A stretch of 64,000 nt of DNA from Sneathiella sp. (GTDB taxonomy: Bacteria; Pseudomonadota; Alphaproteobacteria; Sneathiellales; Sneathiellaceae): positions 1 through 64,000 of the forward strand of contig JAEPMY010000005.1 of the NCBI GenBank assembly GCA_017643685.1. Reading direction: 5' to 3'. This document shows, one piece after another, positions 8,688 to 16,395 of this stretch (position 1 is the stretch's first letter; the number at the start of each line of letters is the position of its first letter). A program made the translations under genes and the position numbers. The notes beneath the pieces are model-generated. The model was not told the origin of the DNA, did not search any database, and saw nothing but the letters and a program-made list of their open reading frames with translations.

Positions 8688-8713
8688 TCAGGCGGCAAAT
8701 ACATGCCGCCTGA
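8688..8713 (-). terminator. Hairpin terminator-like structure after the 420-residue exported protein gene
   Basis: TCAGGCGGCA and TGCCGCCTGA form a perfect 10-bp stem with a 6-base loop, 9 bases downstream of the stop at 8722. The following tract on the minus strand (TGACTGTTTGG) is only weakly U-rich, so termination may be inefficient or bidirectional. Confidence 0.5.
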
Positions 8714-8721
8714 CTTGTTTC

Positions 8722-9984
8722 TTAGTTATTACTTTGCCGAGCAGGTTTTGGTGTTGGTGTAACCTGCTTTCTAATTTTTCCAAGGTCCGTTGATTGCGGG
8801 GATTGATCAAACGCTTTTTGACCATTATTCGCACTCGGTATAGCTAACTGAGGTGTACAGCGATGACGCCAGGTTGCAGAGCCGAAATCCTCCCAATCAC
8901 TCCAGCTATTCGCGTTTACATCTTTGACCTTTGCTTTGACCTGTAGCGGGTGATTGATTGTTTTGTTAATTTGACGCCAATCCGCACGCTGTGCCAGCTT
9001 CGCAATCAGTGGATATTCAAAATCCAGATGTTGGTTCAATTGCTGTTTTGAGTCGTAGGAAATCTCATTGGTTGAAAAAACAGGGCTTCCGTTGTCTTCG
9101 ACCATAAAGCGGATTTTACCTTTGCCATTACCTTTGTAGTTCACCCGAATAACAGGGTCCGTATCTGGGGCGCATTTACCGATATGATGTGGCATATTGG
9201 GTTGGAATTTGGCTTCATTAAGCTTGAGCGGGAGATTTTGGTTTATCTCGCTTTGGCCGCCGATCAGTCCAGCTTTTACCTGTGCTTTGTTGTGTATTTC
9301 GGGATCACCCGCATAGCGGAATGAGAAATTCACATCGATTGTTTTGTAGCCCCATTTCCGTTGATGATTGCCGGGCTCTAAGTATTTACGGCAGGCACTG
9401 GCCAGTGTAATCGGGCGGTTGATGCTAAAGAATTGCTCATTCTGGAGGAAGTCCAGTTTACTTTTACCACCATTTATATGGGCATTTAGTTTCTTGTTAA
9501 ACTCGGCAAGTGGATCAATTCGAATATCCTGAGATAGGTTTTTCAATTGGTTAATGTTGAATGTGACCGGATCAAAATTGCCAGCTTCACCGAACCATTT
9601 TGTCCCCGACCATTCTTCAAAGGAAGGTTTGTAATCACCTAATAAATGAGCACCTTGCTCATTAATTGTATCAACGAACAGGCTGACATTACCCAGATAA
9701 ACTTTCGAGGTTATATAATCGACCCTCTTGTTTTTTTGACAAATTACAACACCTCGGAAGTCAACATCAAAACTTGAGGTTTTGGGTTGAATATTGGCGA
9801 AATTGATATGTTTGTTATTGGATATATTTTCCAACACGACATCGATTTGGATACCTTGCCGTTCCAATGTGATCTTAGAAACATATTCAGAGTAGTCACT
9901 GCCCGCGGATAAGGCGGCAGTTGGCGCAAATACAGAAGAAGCCATCAAGCCGAACTGCAGAGTTTTTAAAATTATCTGTTTCAT
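8722..9984 (-). CDS. Exported protein of unknown function
   Basis: A 420-residue protein with a signal peptide (1-27, ending AALSAGSDY). The mature part is mixed alpha/beta, with scattered cysteines (VICQKN, ASACRKY, IGKCAPD, RHRCTPQ) that could form disulphides. A low-complexity Pro/Gln/Ser tail begins near residue 385. No membrane anchor, lipobox or catalytic motif was recognised. It stands alone: a hairpin follows it and 320 bases separate it from the divergent cydA. A periplasmic or secreted location is likely; the function is unknown. Confidence 0.65.
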   Translation of the reverse strand: MKQIILKTLQFGLMASSVFAPTAALSAGSDYSEYVSKITLERQGIQIDVVLENISNNKHINFANIQPKTSSFDVDFRGVVICQKNKRVDYITSKVYLGNVSLFVDTINEQGAHLLGDYKPSFEEWSGTKWFGEAGNFDPVTFNINQLKNLSQDIRIDPLAEFNKKLNAHINGGKSKLDFLQNEQFFSINRPITLASACRKYLEPGNHQRKWGYKTIDVNFSFRYAGDPEIHNKAQVKAGLIGGQSEINQNLPLKLNEAKFQPNMPHHIGKCAPDTDPVIRVNYKGNGKGKIRFMVEDNGSPVFSTNEISYDSKQQLNQHLDFEYPLIAKLAQRADWRQINKTINHPLQVKAKVKDVNANSWSDWEDFGSATWRHRCTPQLAIPSANNGQKAFDQSPQSTDLGKIRKQVTPTPKPARQSNN

Positions 9985-10304
9985 TTTGTATCTCCTGCCT
10001 GCGTCTCACAGGCGATTAAGCGATTAGATATCCTTTGGTCGCGCTTGGACGCAGTTCGGTTCAATTTTTTTTAGTATAACATACAAAATGAAAATCTAAT
10101 TTTCTATTCGATTGGTTTTGGTATTGTCGATAATCTCGGTTTTGATGTATTTTTGGAATGGTTCTAAAAGTTTAAGTCACTGATTTAAATCAATAAAAAT
10201 TCAATTTGTCGAAAATGTCGCGCGGCATAGTGTCCCACTGCTATGGATGAAGGCGTATCTCGGCGCTATTCTCTTGATAGTACTTACCCGCACGTGAGGC
10301 GCAC
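9985..10304. other. Divergent intergenic region between an exported-protein gene and cydA
   Basis: This 320-base gap has no credible gene. It must hold the leftward promoter of the exported protein and the rightward promoter of cydA. The only clear element is an FNR-type site at 10180-10193. The rest is A/T-rich. Confidence 0.7.
10180..10193 (+). promoter_or_regulatory. FNR/FixK-type box upstream of cydAB
   Basis: CTGAT-TTAA-ATCAA differs at one base from the FNR/Anr consensus TTGAT-N4-ATCAA and lies 112 bases before the cydA start. Control of bd-type oxidases by FNR-family regulators is well established, which supports the site. The regulator gene is not in the window. Confidence 0.55.
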
Positions 10305-11723
10305 ATGACGGACTTACCTCTTGCGATCGATCTTGCCCGTTGGCAATTTGCATTTACTGTATCGTTTCATATCATTTTCCCGGCTTTCTCTATCGGGCTT
10401 GCTTCCTTTCTCGCAGTGCTCGAGGGGTTATGGCTCTACACCAAAAAGCCGGTTTATCTGGCTCTCTTTAAATATTGGCTGAAAATTTTCGCGGTGGCCT
10501 TTGGTATGGGCGTCGTTTCCGGTCTGGTCATGAGTTACCAGTTTGGAACCAATTGGTCCGTATTCTCGGATAAAACGGGACCAATCCTGGGCCCCTTGAT
10601 GGGATACGAGGTTCTCTCTGCTTTCTTTTTGGAAGCTGGCTTTCTCGGCATTATGCTTTTTGGGATGAACAGGGTCGGCAAGGGGCTTCACTTTGCGGCC
10701 ACGTTGATGGTGGCGTTTGGAACCTTCTTCTCTGCCTTCTGGATTTTGTCCGTGAATAGCTGGATGCAAACACCTGTCGGATTTGCCATCAACGAGGTGG
10801 GGCAATTTATACCCGTCGATTGGTGGGAAATTGTTTTTAATCCGTCATTCCCTTACCGTCTGGTTCATATGTTGTTGGCCGCATATCTGACCACCGCATT
10901 TGTTGTCGGTGCTGTTGGGGGATGGCATCTATTAAAAGACAAAACCAATATTTCCGCCCGCAAAATGTTCTCTATGGCTATGTGGATGGCCGCAATTGTT
11001 GCCCCTGTTCAAATTATCGCAGGCGATTTTCATGGGCTTAATACGTTGGAGCATCAACCAGCTAAAGTTGCCGCTATGGAGGGGCATTTCGAAACTCACC
11101 AAGGCGCACCTTTGATCTTGTTCGGCTGGCCGGATATGGAAGCGGAAGAGACAAAATACGCGATTGAGATTCCAAAACTGGGGTCCATGATCCTCACCCA
11201 TGAATGGGAGGGAGAGTTGAAGGGTCTCAAAGAATGGCCACGAGAAGAGCGACCAAACGCGACCATTGTCTTTTGGTCATTCCGCATCATGGTTGGCATC
11301 GGTTTGTTGATGATGGCGCTGGGGGCGTGGTCTCTATGGCTGCGGTATCGAGGGCGTTTATATGATGCACGTTTTGCCCATATGTCTGCGATTTTGATGG
11401 GACCGTCTGGTTTTGTGGCTGTGCTGGCGGGCTGGGTTACAACTGAGGTTGGCCGTCAACCCTACACAGTTTATGGCCTTCTGACGACTGCAGACTCTGC
11501 ATCGCCGATCGCTGCGCCAGCCGTCGCCACGTCACTTGCCATATTCGCGGTCGTATATTTCTTCGTGTTCGGCGCAGGTGTTTTTTATCTCCTGCGTTTG
11601 ATGGGTAAACGCCCGGAAACAGATGAAGCTGGGCCCGAAGGTGGTGTTCCAACGCGCGCGGGCGGTGCCGCTGCTTATGGTGATATCGCAGAGACTTCAC
11701 CGCTAACAGGGAAGGAGGCGTGA
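10305..11723 (+). CDS. cydA: Cytochrome bd-type ubiquinol oxidase subunit I (cyanide-insensitive type)
   Basis: A 472-residue multi-span membrane protein and the catalytic subunit of bd oxidase, which oxidises ubiquinol and reduces oxygen to water. The haem ligand region at His22 (FHIIFPAFSIG), His188 (FPYRLVHMLL) and the Glu motif in GYEVLSAFFLE (about 100-110) are present. So are the Q-loop start DFHGLNTLEHQPAK and the family motif GWVTTEVGRQPYTVYGLL. The short Q-loop and length fit the CioA subgroup rather than E. coli CydA. It is the first gene of a three-gene operon. The upstream FNR-type box suggests control by low oxygen. Confidence 0.95.
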   Translation: MTDLPLAIDLARWQFAFTVSFHIIFPAFSIGLASFLAVLEGLWLYTKKPVYLALFKYWLKIFAVAFGMGVVSGLVMSYQFGTNWSVFSDKTGPILGPLMGYEVLSAFFLEAGFLGIMLFGMNRVGKGLHFAATLMVAFGTFFSAFWILSVNSWMQTPVGFAINEVGQFIPVDWWEIVFNPSFPYRLVHMLLAAYLTTAFVVGAVGGWHLLKDKTNISARKMFSMAMWMAAIVAPVQIIAGDFHGLNTLEHQPAKVAAMEGHFETHQGAPLILFGWPDMEAEETKYAIEIPKLGSMILTHEWEGELKGLKEWPREERPNATIVFWSFRIMVGIGLLMMALGAWSLWLRYRGRLYDARFAHMSAILMGPSGFVAVLAGWVTTEVGRQPYTVYGLLTTADSASPIAAPAVATSLAIFAVVYFFVFGAGVFYLLRLMGKRPETDEAGPEGGVPTRAGGAAAYGDIAETSPLTGKEA

Positions 11724-11725
11724 TC

Positions 11726-12730
11726 ATGGAGTTTGATGTTGCTTTTATCTGGGCGCTTCTGATCGCGGTTGCTGTTCTGGCGTATGTCATTCTGGATGGG
11801 TTTGATCTTGGAATTGGAATGTTGTTTCCATTCCTGGGGAGTGAGGCTAATCGGGCGCGGGCGATGAATACGGTTGCGCCTGTGTGGGATGGAAATGAAA
11901 CCTGGCTCATATTAGGGGGCGGTGGTCTTTTTGCAGTCTTTCCGCTTGCTTATGCGGTAATTATGCCGGCTCTTTATATGCCTGTAATGCTGATGTTGTT
12001 TGGTCTTGTTTTTCGGGGCGTAGCCTTTGAGTTCCGCTGGAGGACCGTTCGGTGGCAGAAAGCTTGGGATGCTTCGTTTTTTGGCGGCTCTCTTGTCGCA
12101 GCTTTCTCTCAAGGAATCATGCTGGGTGCCCTCATTCAGGGGATTGAGGTTGCAAACCGCCAGTATGCTGGTGGCTGGTGGGACTGGCTTACCCCATTTA
12201 GTGTTTTGACAGGTGGGGCGCTGGTGATTGGTTATGTTCTGCTTGGGGCTACATGGCTGGTTTTAAAAACGGATGGGGAACTACAAAACCGAGCTTATGG
12301 ATATTCCGCGGTTTTCACCGTCCTGACATTGGTGATGGTTGGGCTTGTCAGCTTGTGGACACCGTTCTTGGATGAAAGATTTGCAGTTCGTTGGTTCTCA
12401 TATCCATCCATATTATACACTTCCATTGTCCCGGTCTTACTGGTTGCTGTTTTTGTGGGGCTTTATGTGTCTCTTCGGCGCCGTCAGGATAAGTGGCCAT
12501 TTCCTCTCGCGATCAGTATTTTCCTGATCAGTTATGTTGGGCTTGCCATTAGTATTTTCCCCATGATGGTGCCACCATCTATTACTATTTGGCAGGCTGC
12601 AGGGCCAGAAGATAGTTTGATCTTCCTGTTGGTCGGTGCGTTGATCTTACTGCCCATCATTCTGGCTTATACTGCTTATTCATATTGGGTTTTCCGCGGT
12701 AAGGTGCGGGAAGGTGAGGGGTATCACTGA
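11726..12730 (+). CDS. cydB: Cytochrome bd-type ubiquinol oxidase subunit II
   Basis: The second membrane subunit of the bd oxidase, 334 residues from the ATG at 11726. A GTG at 11720 is in frame, but the ATG has GGAAGGAGG at optimal spacing. Family hallmarks are the start (AVLAYVILDGFDLGIGMLFPF), then VAPVWDGNETWLILGGGGLF and FRGVAFEFR. About nine membrane segments are visible. The ribosome-binding site lies inside the end of cydA, so the genes are coupled, and its stop overlaps the start of the small third gene. Confidence 0.95.
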   Translation: MEFDVAFIWALLIAVAVLAYVILDGFDLGIGMLFPFLGSEANRARAMNTVAPVWDGNETWLILGGGGLFAVFPLAYAVIMPALYMPVMLMLFGLVFRGVAFEFRWRTVRWQKAWDASFFGGSLVAAFSQGIMLGALIQGIEVANRQYAGGWWDWLTPFSVLTGGALVIGYVLLGATWLVLKTDGELQNRAYGYSAVFTVLTLVMVGLVSLWTPFLDERFAVRWFSYPSILYTSIVPVLLVAVFVGLYVSLRRRQDKWPFPLAISIFLISYVGLAISIFPMMVPPSITIWQAAGPEDSLIFLLVGALILLPIILAYTAYSYWVFRGKVREGEGYH

Positions 12731-12834
12731 TGAAAGCGCCCAAACTGACAGAATGGATGTGGTTTATCGCTTTATGGGCAGGGGGTGTTCTCTCCCTTGC
12801 CCTTATCGGCAGTGTGATTAAATGGTTCCTTTAA
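12730..12834 (+). CDS. DUF2474-type small subunit of the bd oxidase
   Basis: A 34-codon gene whose ATG overlaps the cydB stop by one base (TGATG). The peptide (MKAPKLTEWMWFIALWAGG, then VLSLALIGSVIKWFL) has one membrane helix with a basic start and an aromatic W-rich face, as in the DUF2474 proteins found directly after cydB in many proteobacteria. By analogy with CydX/YbgT it probably stabilises or assembles the oxidase. Confidence 0.8.
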   Translation: MKAPKLTEWMWFIALWAGGVLSLALIGSVIKWFL

Positions 12835-12896
12835 TATAAATCATTGATTTTACTTATGCAGTAATGAATAGTTGTGGTTGGGTAGATGTTTAAAAA

Positions 12897-12914
12897 AGAT
12901 TGATCAAACAATCT
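12897..12914. repeat. Small inverted repeat before the PAS gene
   Basis: AGATTG-ATCAAA-CAATCT is a 6-bp inverted repeat just ahead of the PAS-domain gene. It has no T-tract. It may be an operator or chance. Confidence 0.25.
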
Positions 12915-12920
12915 TAGAGT

Positions 12921-13475
12921 GTGAGCGTGAGCCGACCGCAATCTTTGAATTTGATCTCTTGGGAGAGGCGTTTGACAGGCGATAATCGGGAACTGCACGA
13001 ATATCATCAAAGCTATGTTAAAGGGCTGGAACTGCAAAAAAGTATCAGTCAATGGCAAGTGCGCGGCATTTTGGATTATTGGCTCAGCATTCACCCCAAA
13101 GATCGATTGCCATCCCGAAAAGACTTTGACCCGATCGCTATTCCCAAGCTTTTGCCATATGTGGTCATGACAGATGTGGAACATGATCCGTTTCGCCTTA
13201 AATTCCGTCTGCTGGGAACGGTTATCTCCAACGCTTTCACCAAAAATCTGACGGGGGCCTATTTTGATGAGGCTTTTGAGAATTTTCAGGAGTCCGAAGG
13301 ATATCAGCAGCGTAAAATTGTCGCTGAAACGAAAGAGCCGATCCATTTTCTAGGACGCGGTAAACTGCGGTATAATCTCGATTTTACATCCATAGAGTGG
13401 GTGCTTCTGCCGTTCGCCGATGACGGGGAGAATGTAAATATTATCCTCAGTACGATTTCTTATGGCGGCCAGTGA
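12921..13475 (+). CDS. PAS-domain protein (PAS_5-like) of unknown role
   Basis: A 184-residue soluble protein. From about residue 45 it shows the pattern of the alphaproteobacterial PAS_5 family: YWLSIHPKDRLPSRKDFDPI, then LLPYVVMTDVEHDPFRLKFR and LLGTVISNAFTKNLTGAYFDE, ending VLLPFADDGENVNIILSTISY. These are single-domain PAS proteins with no output domain. The start is a GTG at 12921 without a convincing ribosome-binding site; a downstream TTG near 12972 preceded by GGGAGAGG is an alternative. Ligand and partner are unknown. Confidence 0.7.
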   Translation: MSVSRPQSLNLISWERRLTGDNRELHEYHQSYVKGLELQKSISQWQVRGILDYWLSIHPKDRLPSRKDFDPIAIPKLLPYVVMTDVEHDPFRLKFRLLGTVISNAFTKNLTGAYFDEAFENFQESEGYQQRKIVAETKEPIHFLGRGKLRYNLDFTSIEWVLLPFADDGENVNIILSTISYGGQ

Positions 13476-13576
13476 TCTCCTTTTTTCTTCTGTTTTTCCA
13501 AAAATGTTAACAGTCCGTAAAAGATTAGGTATTAGCGTTTTTAAAAAGTGCTGATGTTTTTCTTGCCGAGGTATTT

Positions 13577-14329
13577 ATGGCGAACAAATCTGACAACCCA
13601 CCTGCTTCAAATGATCCGTTAAGCGCTGGTTTTGGCCATAATCGGCCAGATGTTCCCGATGATGAATTAGCAAAAGAGTTGGAAGAGCTTCGCGAGGCAG
13701 AGCTGAAATCCAGAGACCTCCCCGCGTTTGAGCCAAAACTTCAGGAATATGTATATGAGGTGCGCTTCTATCCAGGCGCAAATCTGATCCGCGGTGAATT
13801 GCAAGCCTTTGACATCCCTCATGCTGAGCGGGTTCTTCATGTTATTCTTGGGCTGACACGTCTGCCGGTTGATACCCGCATCGTCCTTAAAGTCGAAGAA
13901 GACGAGCGTCTTCGTCAATCACGTGTTGAGCGGAACCGCCGGGCGCTTCGAATGCTGACAAGTCATCACCATTGGCTGCAGGGTAGCAGCGACGGAAAAC
14001 GCGCTGACTTTGCCGGAGAGGATTTAAGCGATGCTGTGCTTGAGGGGCGTGACCTTAGTCATGTGAGCCTGACTAATGCGCGGCTCTCTGGTGCGAAACT
14101 TGCCGGAGCCAAGCTGGTAGGGGCCGATCTTTCCGGTGCAGATTTATCCGGCGCAGACCTGAGCGGGGCAGACCTGACCAACGCTACGCTGGCAGACGCA
14201 AATCTTATTGGGGCAATCCTGCTCGGTGCAAAAGTTGACGGCGCTGATGTGTGGCGGGCGAACTTGGCTCGTATGGTTATTTCACCGGAAGAGCTACACA
14301 AAATCCTTGGCTGCAAGAGTCAGACGTAA
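13577..14329 (+). CDS. Pentapeptide-repeat protein
   Basis: A 250-residue protein. The N-terminal 60 residues are charged and probably flexible. A middle domain (about 55-130) is not recognised. Residues about 145-235 are pentapeptide repeats of the A(D/N)LxG type (KLVGADLSGADLSGADLSGA is the clearest stretch), which fold as a right-handed quadrilateral beta-helix. There is no signal peptide or membrane segment, so it is cytoplasmic. The function is unknown; some pentapeptide proteins mimic DNA or act as scaffolds. It ends just before a terminator belonging to the opposite strand. Confidence 0.85.
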   Translation: MANKSDNPPASNDPLSAGFGHNRPDVPDDELAKELEELREAELKSRDLPAFEPKLQEYVYEVRFYPGANLIRGELQAFDIPHAERVLHVILGLTRLPVDTRIVLKVEEDERLRQSRVERNRRALRMLTSHHHWLQGSSDGKRADFAGEDLSDAVLEGRDLSHVSLTNARLSGAKLAGAKLVGADLSGADLSGADLSGADLTNATLADANLIGAILLGAKVDGADVWRANLARMVISPEELHKILGCKSQT

Positions 14330-14370
14330 AAAAAAGCACCTGCCACCAGGAAATGAACGGTGACAGGTGC
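14328..14370 (-). terminator. Rho-independent terminator of the fasciclin gene
   Basis: On the minus strand GCACCTGTCACC pairs with GGTGGCAGGTGC (one mismatch) around a short loop and is followed by eight T's (14328-14335). It lies about 60 bases after the fasciclin stop codon and almost abuts the convergent pentapeptide gene. Confidence 0.85.
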
Positions 14371-14433
14371 TCTCGGATGACAAAGGTACTTTGAACCTTG
14401 GGGGGCGTACCCTTGCCTCCAGCCGCTCTGTTC

Positions 14434-14964
14434 TTAGTTTGGCAGCAGCACTTTATCGATCACGTGGATCACGCCGTTGCTGCTTTCGACGTCAGCAGAG
14501 ATAACAGTGGCGTCGTTAATCATCACACCGCCGCCGGCGGCATCGATCATCAGATTGCTGCCTTCAACTGATCCTGCGTCCATCTTTTTGCCTGCGATAT
14601 CGGATGACATCACTTTTCCTGGTACTACGTGATAGGTCAGAATTTGGATCAGCTTGTCTTTGTTTTCTGGTTTCAGCAGAGTTTCAACCGTACCTGCTGG
14701 CAACTGATCAAATGCTGCATCAGTTGGTGCAAAAACGGTGAACGGACCCGGGCTTTTCAATGTTTCTACAAGGTCTGCGGCCTGTACAGCGGCGACCAGA
14801 GTATTAAATTTCCCTGCTGATACCGCGGTGTCCACGATATCTGCTTTCATAGCGCTTTCTTTCGCCATGCCGCTTTCACCCGCATTACTTTGGGCGCAGG
14901 CTGCAAGACCTGTTACGAGTGCGATCGCAGTGAATACCCCTGTCATTGACTTAAGTGATTTCAT
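14434..14964 (-). CDS. Fasciclin-domain lipoprotein
   Basis: A 176-residue lipoprotein. The signal peptide ends in a lipobox (TGLAAC-AQ, Cys23). A short Ser/Ala/Lys linker is followed by one FAS1 domain (about 40-175) with its H1 and H2 motifs: [14 protein letters not shown], then [14 protein letters not shown], and the end [16 protein letters not shown]1 domains mediate adhesion or surface interactions. It is divergent from the SDR gene and next to a singlet-oxygen regulon; a weak match to that regulon's promoter was seen upstream but not accepted. It is monocistronic, with its own terminator. Confidence 0.92.
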   Translation of the reverse strand: MKSLKSMTGVFTAIALVTGLAACAQSNAGESGMAKESAMKADIVDTAVSAGKFNTLVAAVQAADLVETLKSPGPFTVFAPTDAAFDQLPAGTVETLLKPENKDKLIQILTYHVVPGKVMSSDIAGKKMDAGSVEGSNLMIDAAGGGVMINDATVISADVESSNGVIHVIDKVLLPN

Positions 14965-15126
14965 TTCTCTTTCCTCATGTGTCTAGATCGCCCCCTTTAG
15001 CGGCGAATATTGTCAGGGAACCGCGCGTGGTTCTGAGCATCTTTACGGCCGGTGAAAGGGCATAGATCACATATTTAAAAAAATAATATAAAAATAATTA
15101 CAATAACTTAGAGGGTAAAAATTTAG

Positions 15127-15156
15127 TGAACCATGTTCTAGTAAAGGGCGTATAAT
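15127..15156 (+). promoter_or_regulatory. RpoE (ChrR-type) promoter of the SDR-NTF2 operon
   Basis: TGAACC (15127-15132), an 18-base spacer and TATAAT (15151-15156) lie 28 bases before the SDR start. The same -35 and spacer recur at two other genes of this cluster (19784-19813 and 19827-19856), and they match the TGATCC-type -35 known for alphaproteobacterial singlet-oxygen RpoE. Confidence 0.75.
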
Positions 15157-15184
15157 TAAACTGGATTAAATAGGGAAGGGTGAT

Positions 15185-15931
15185 ATGAGTGAACTGATTT
15201 GGATCGTCGGTGCCAGCACAGGTATCGGTAACGAACTGACGAAACAGTTGTTGAAGGAAGGGCATCGTATAATTGCGAGTGCGCGGCACATTGAACCGCT
15301 TGAAGAGCTTCGAAAAGACTTCTCTACTCATCTAATCCCCCTTCGCCTTGATGTGTCTGATGCAGAAGAGGTCGCAAAAATCTGTCAGCAGCTTATTGAT
15401 CAGGGTGACCTGCCGGATCGGATTATCATGTGTGCAGGCATTTATTTTCCGGTTACTGCGACCAAGGTAAAAGAGGCATCAGTCGCAAAAGTGATGGATG
15501 TCAACTTTATGGGCTGTGTTCGCATTACTGAACATATGTTGCCCCATATGCAGTCTCGCGGGACCGGTCACTTGGTATATGTCTCATCAATTGCGGGATA
15601 TATCGGTCTTCCAAAAGCATTGGCATACGGCCCCAGTAAAGCCGCCCTTATCAATTTTGCGGAAGGGCTTCGGATCGAGTTGGCAAATACAGACATCAAA
15701 GTGCAACTGGTAAATCCGGGTTTTGTCAAAACCCCTTTGACCGAACAGAACACGTTCAAGATGCCGTTCTTGATGGAGGTTGAAGATGCTGCAGGTCGAA
15801 TGCGGCAGGGCATGAATTCATCCCAATTCGAGATTAAATTTCCAAAACGCTTCACCTATATGCTGAGAATGATCCAAATGCTGCCTTATGCCTTGTCCTT
15901 GAAATTATTAAGCGCGAGGACGAACCGATGA
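15185..15931 (+). CDS. Short-chain dehydrogenase/reductase
   Basis: A 248-residue SDR oxidoreductase. The Rossmann start is IWIVGASTGIGNEL (TGxxxGIG type). The catalytic residues are Ser in YVSSIAGYIG and the YxxxK motif in AYGPSKAALINFAEGL. GGGAAGGG precedes the ATG by 5 bases. It begins a two-gene operon behind a strong RpoE-type promoter and overlaps the NTF2-like gene by 4 bases. SDR, NTF2-like, flavoprotein, DUF1365 and CFA-synthase genes recur together with rpoE-chrR in many proteobacteria, so a role in lipid modification or repair under photo-oxidative stress is likely. Its substrate is unknown. Confidence 0.9.
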   Translation: MSELIWIVGASTGIGNELTKQLLKEGHRIIASARHIEPLEELRKDFSTHLIPLRLDVSDAEEVAKICQQLIDQGDLPDRIIMCAGIYFPVTATKVKEASVAKVMDVNFMGCVRITEHMLPHMQSRGTGHLVYVSSIAGYIGLPKALAYGPSKAALINFAEGLRIELANTDIKVQLVNPGFVKTPLTEQNTFKMPFLMEVEDAAGRMRQGMNSSQFEIKFPKRFTYMLRMIQMLPYALSLKLLSARTNR

Positions 15932-16371
15932 CGGTCTCAACTGAAGTGCAGGCGGGTTGCGCGGCTTATGCGACTTATTTTAGAGAATTATCCCGCGATA
16001 GAGTTGGTGAGCTTGAAGCGCTGGCGATTGCCGATTTTTATTTTGAGGATCCCTTTAATAAAATTACGGGGTGCGATCGGATCATCGCGATGTTTGATAA
16101 AATGTATGACCAGGTGGGAGAGCCGAAATTTGAAATCCTGTCCGTAAGTTGGGCAGATAAAGCACCAGTTGCAATTTTGAAATGGCGGTTTACTGGTGAC
16201 GGCGGCCGTCTTGGGAAAATTGATTTTCCGGGCATGTCGGAAGTGACGTTTAATGAACAAGGTCTTGCCACTCGCCATGTGGATTACTGGGATAGCGGCA
16301 CTTATTTCTATGCAAAGCTGCCGGTGCTCGGGCGGGTGATCAACTTTATAAAAACCAAAATGCACGCCTGA
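15928..16371 (+). CDS. NTF2-like (SnoaL-type) protein
   Basis: A 147-residue protein of the NTF2/SnoaL fold: FYFEDPFNKITGCDRIIAMF near the N-terminus, then central strands ending in ATRHVDYWDSGTYFYAKLP. Such proteins are small cone-shaped enzymes or binding proteins for hydrophobic ligands. The ATG overlaps the SDR stop (ATGA), and the pair shares the RpoE-type promoter. It is probably a partner or downstream step of the SDR enzyme; no catalytic assignment is possible. Confidence 0.8.
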   Translation: MTVSTEVQAGCAAYATYFRELSRDRVGELEALAIADFYFEDPFNKITGCDRIIAMFDKMYDQVGEPKFEILSVSWADKAPVAILKWRFTGDGGRLGKIDFPGMSEVTFNEQGLATRHVDYWDSGTYFYAKLPVLGRVINFIKTKMHA

Positions 16372-16387
16372 GGTCAGGCGTGCATTT
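16358..16387. terminator. Bidirectional terminator between the NTF2 and cfa genes
   Basis: AAATGCACGCCTGA and TCAGGCGTGCATTT form a perfect 14-bp stem with a 2-base gap at its tip, overlapping the NTF2 stop. On the minus strand it is followed by TTTTGGTTTTTAT, serving cfa. On the plus strand by ATTTAT, serving the SDR operon. Confidence 0.8.
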
Positions 16388-16395
16388 ATAGGTAA

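Noticed and set aside
14965-15060. RpoE-type promoter for the fasciclin lipoprotein gene
   Set aside because: The best match on the minus strand is AGAACC with a poor -10 (ATATTC). It is too weak to claim, although the gene would fit the regulon.
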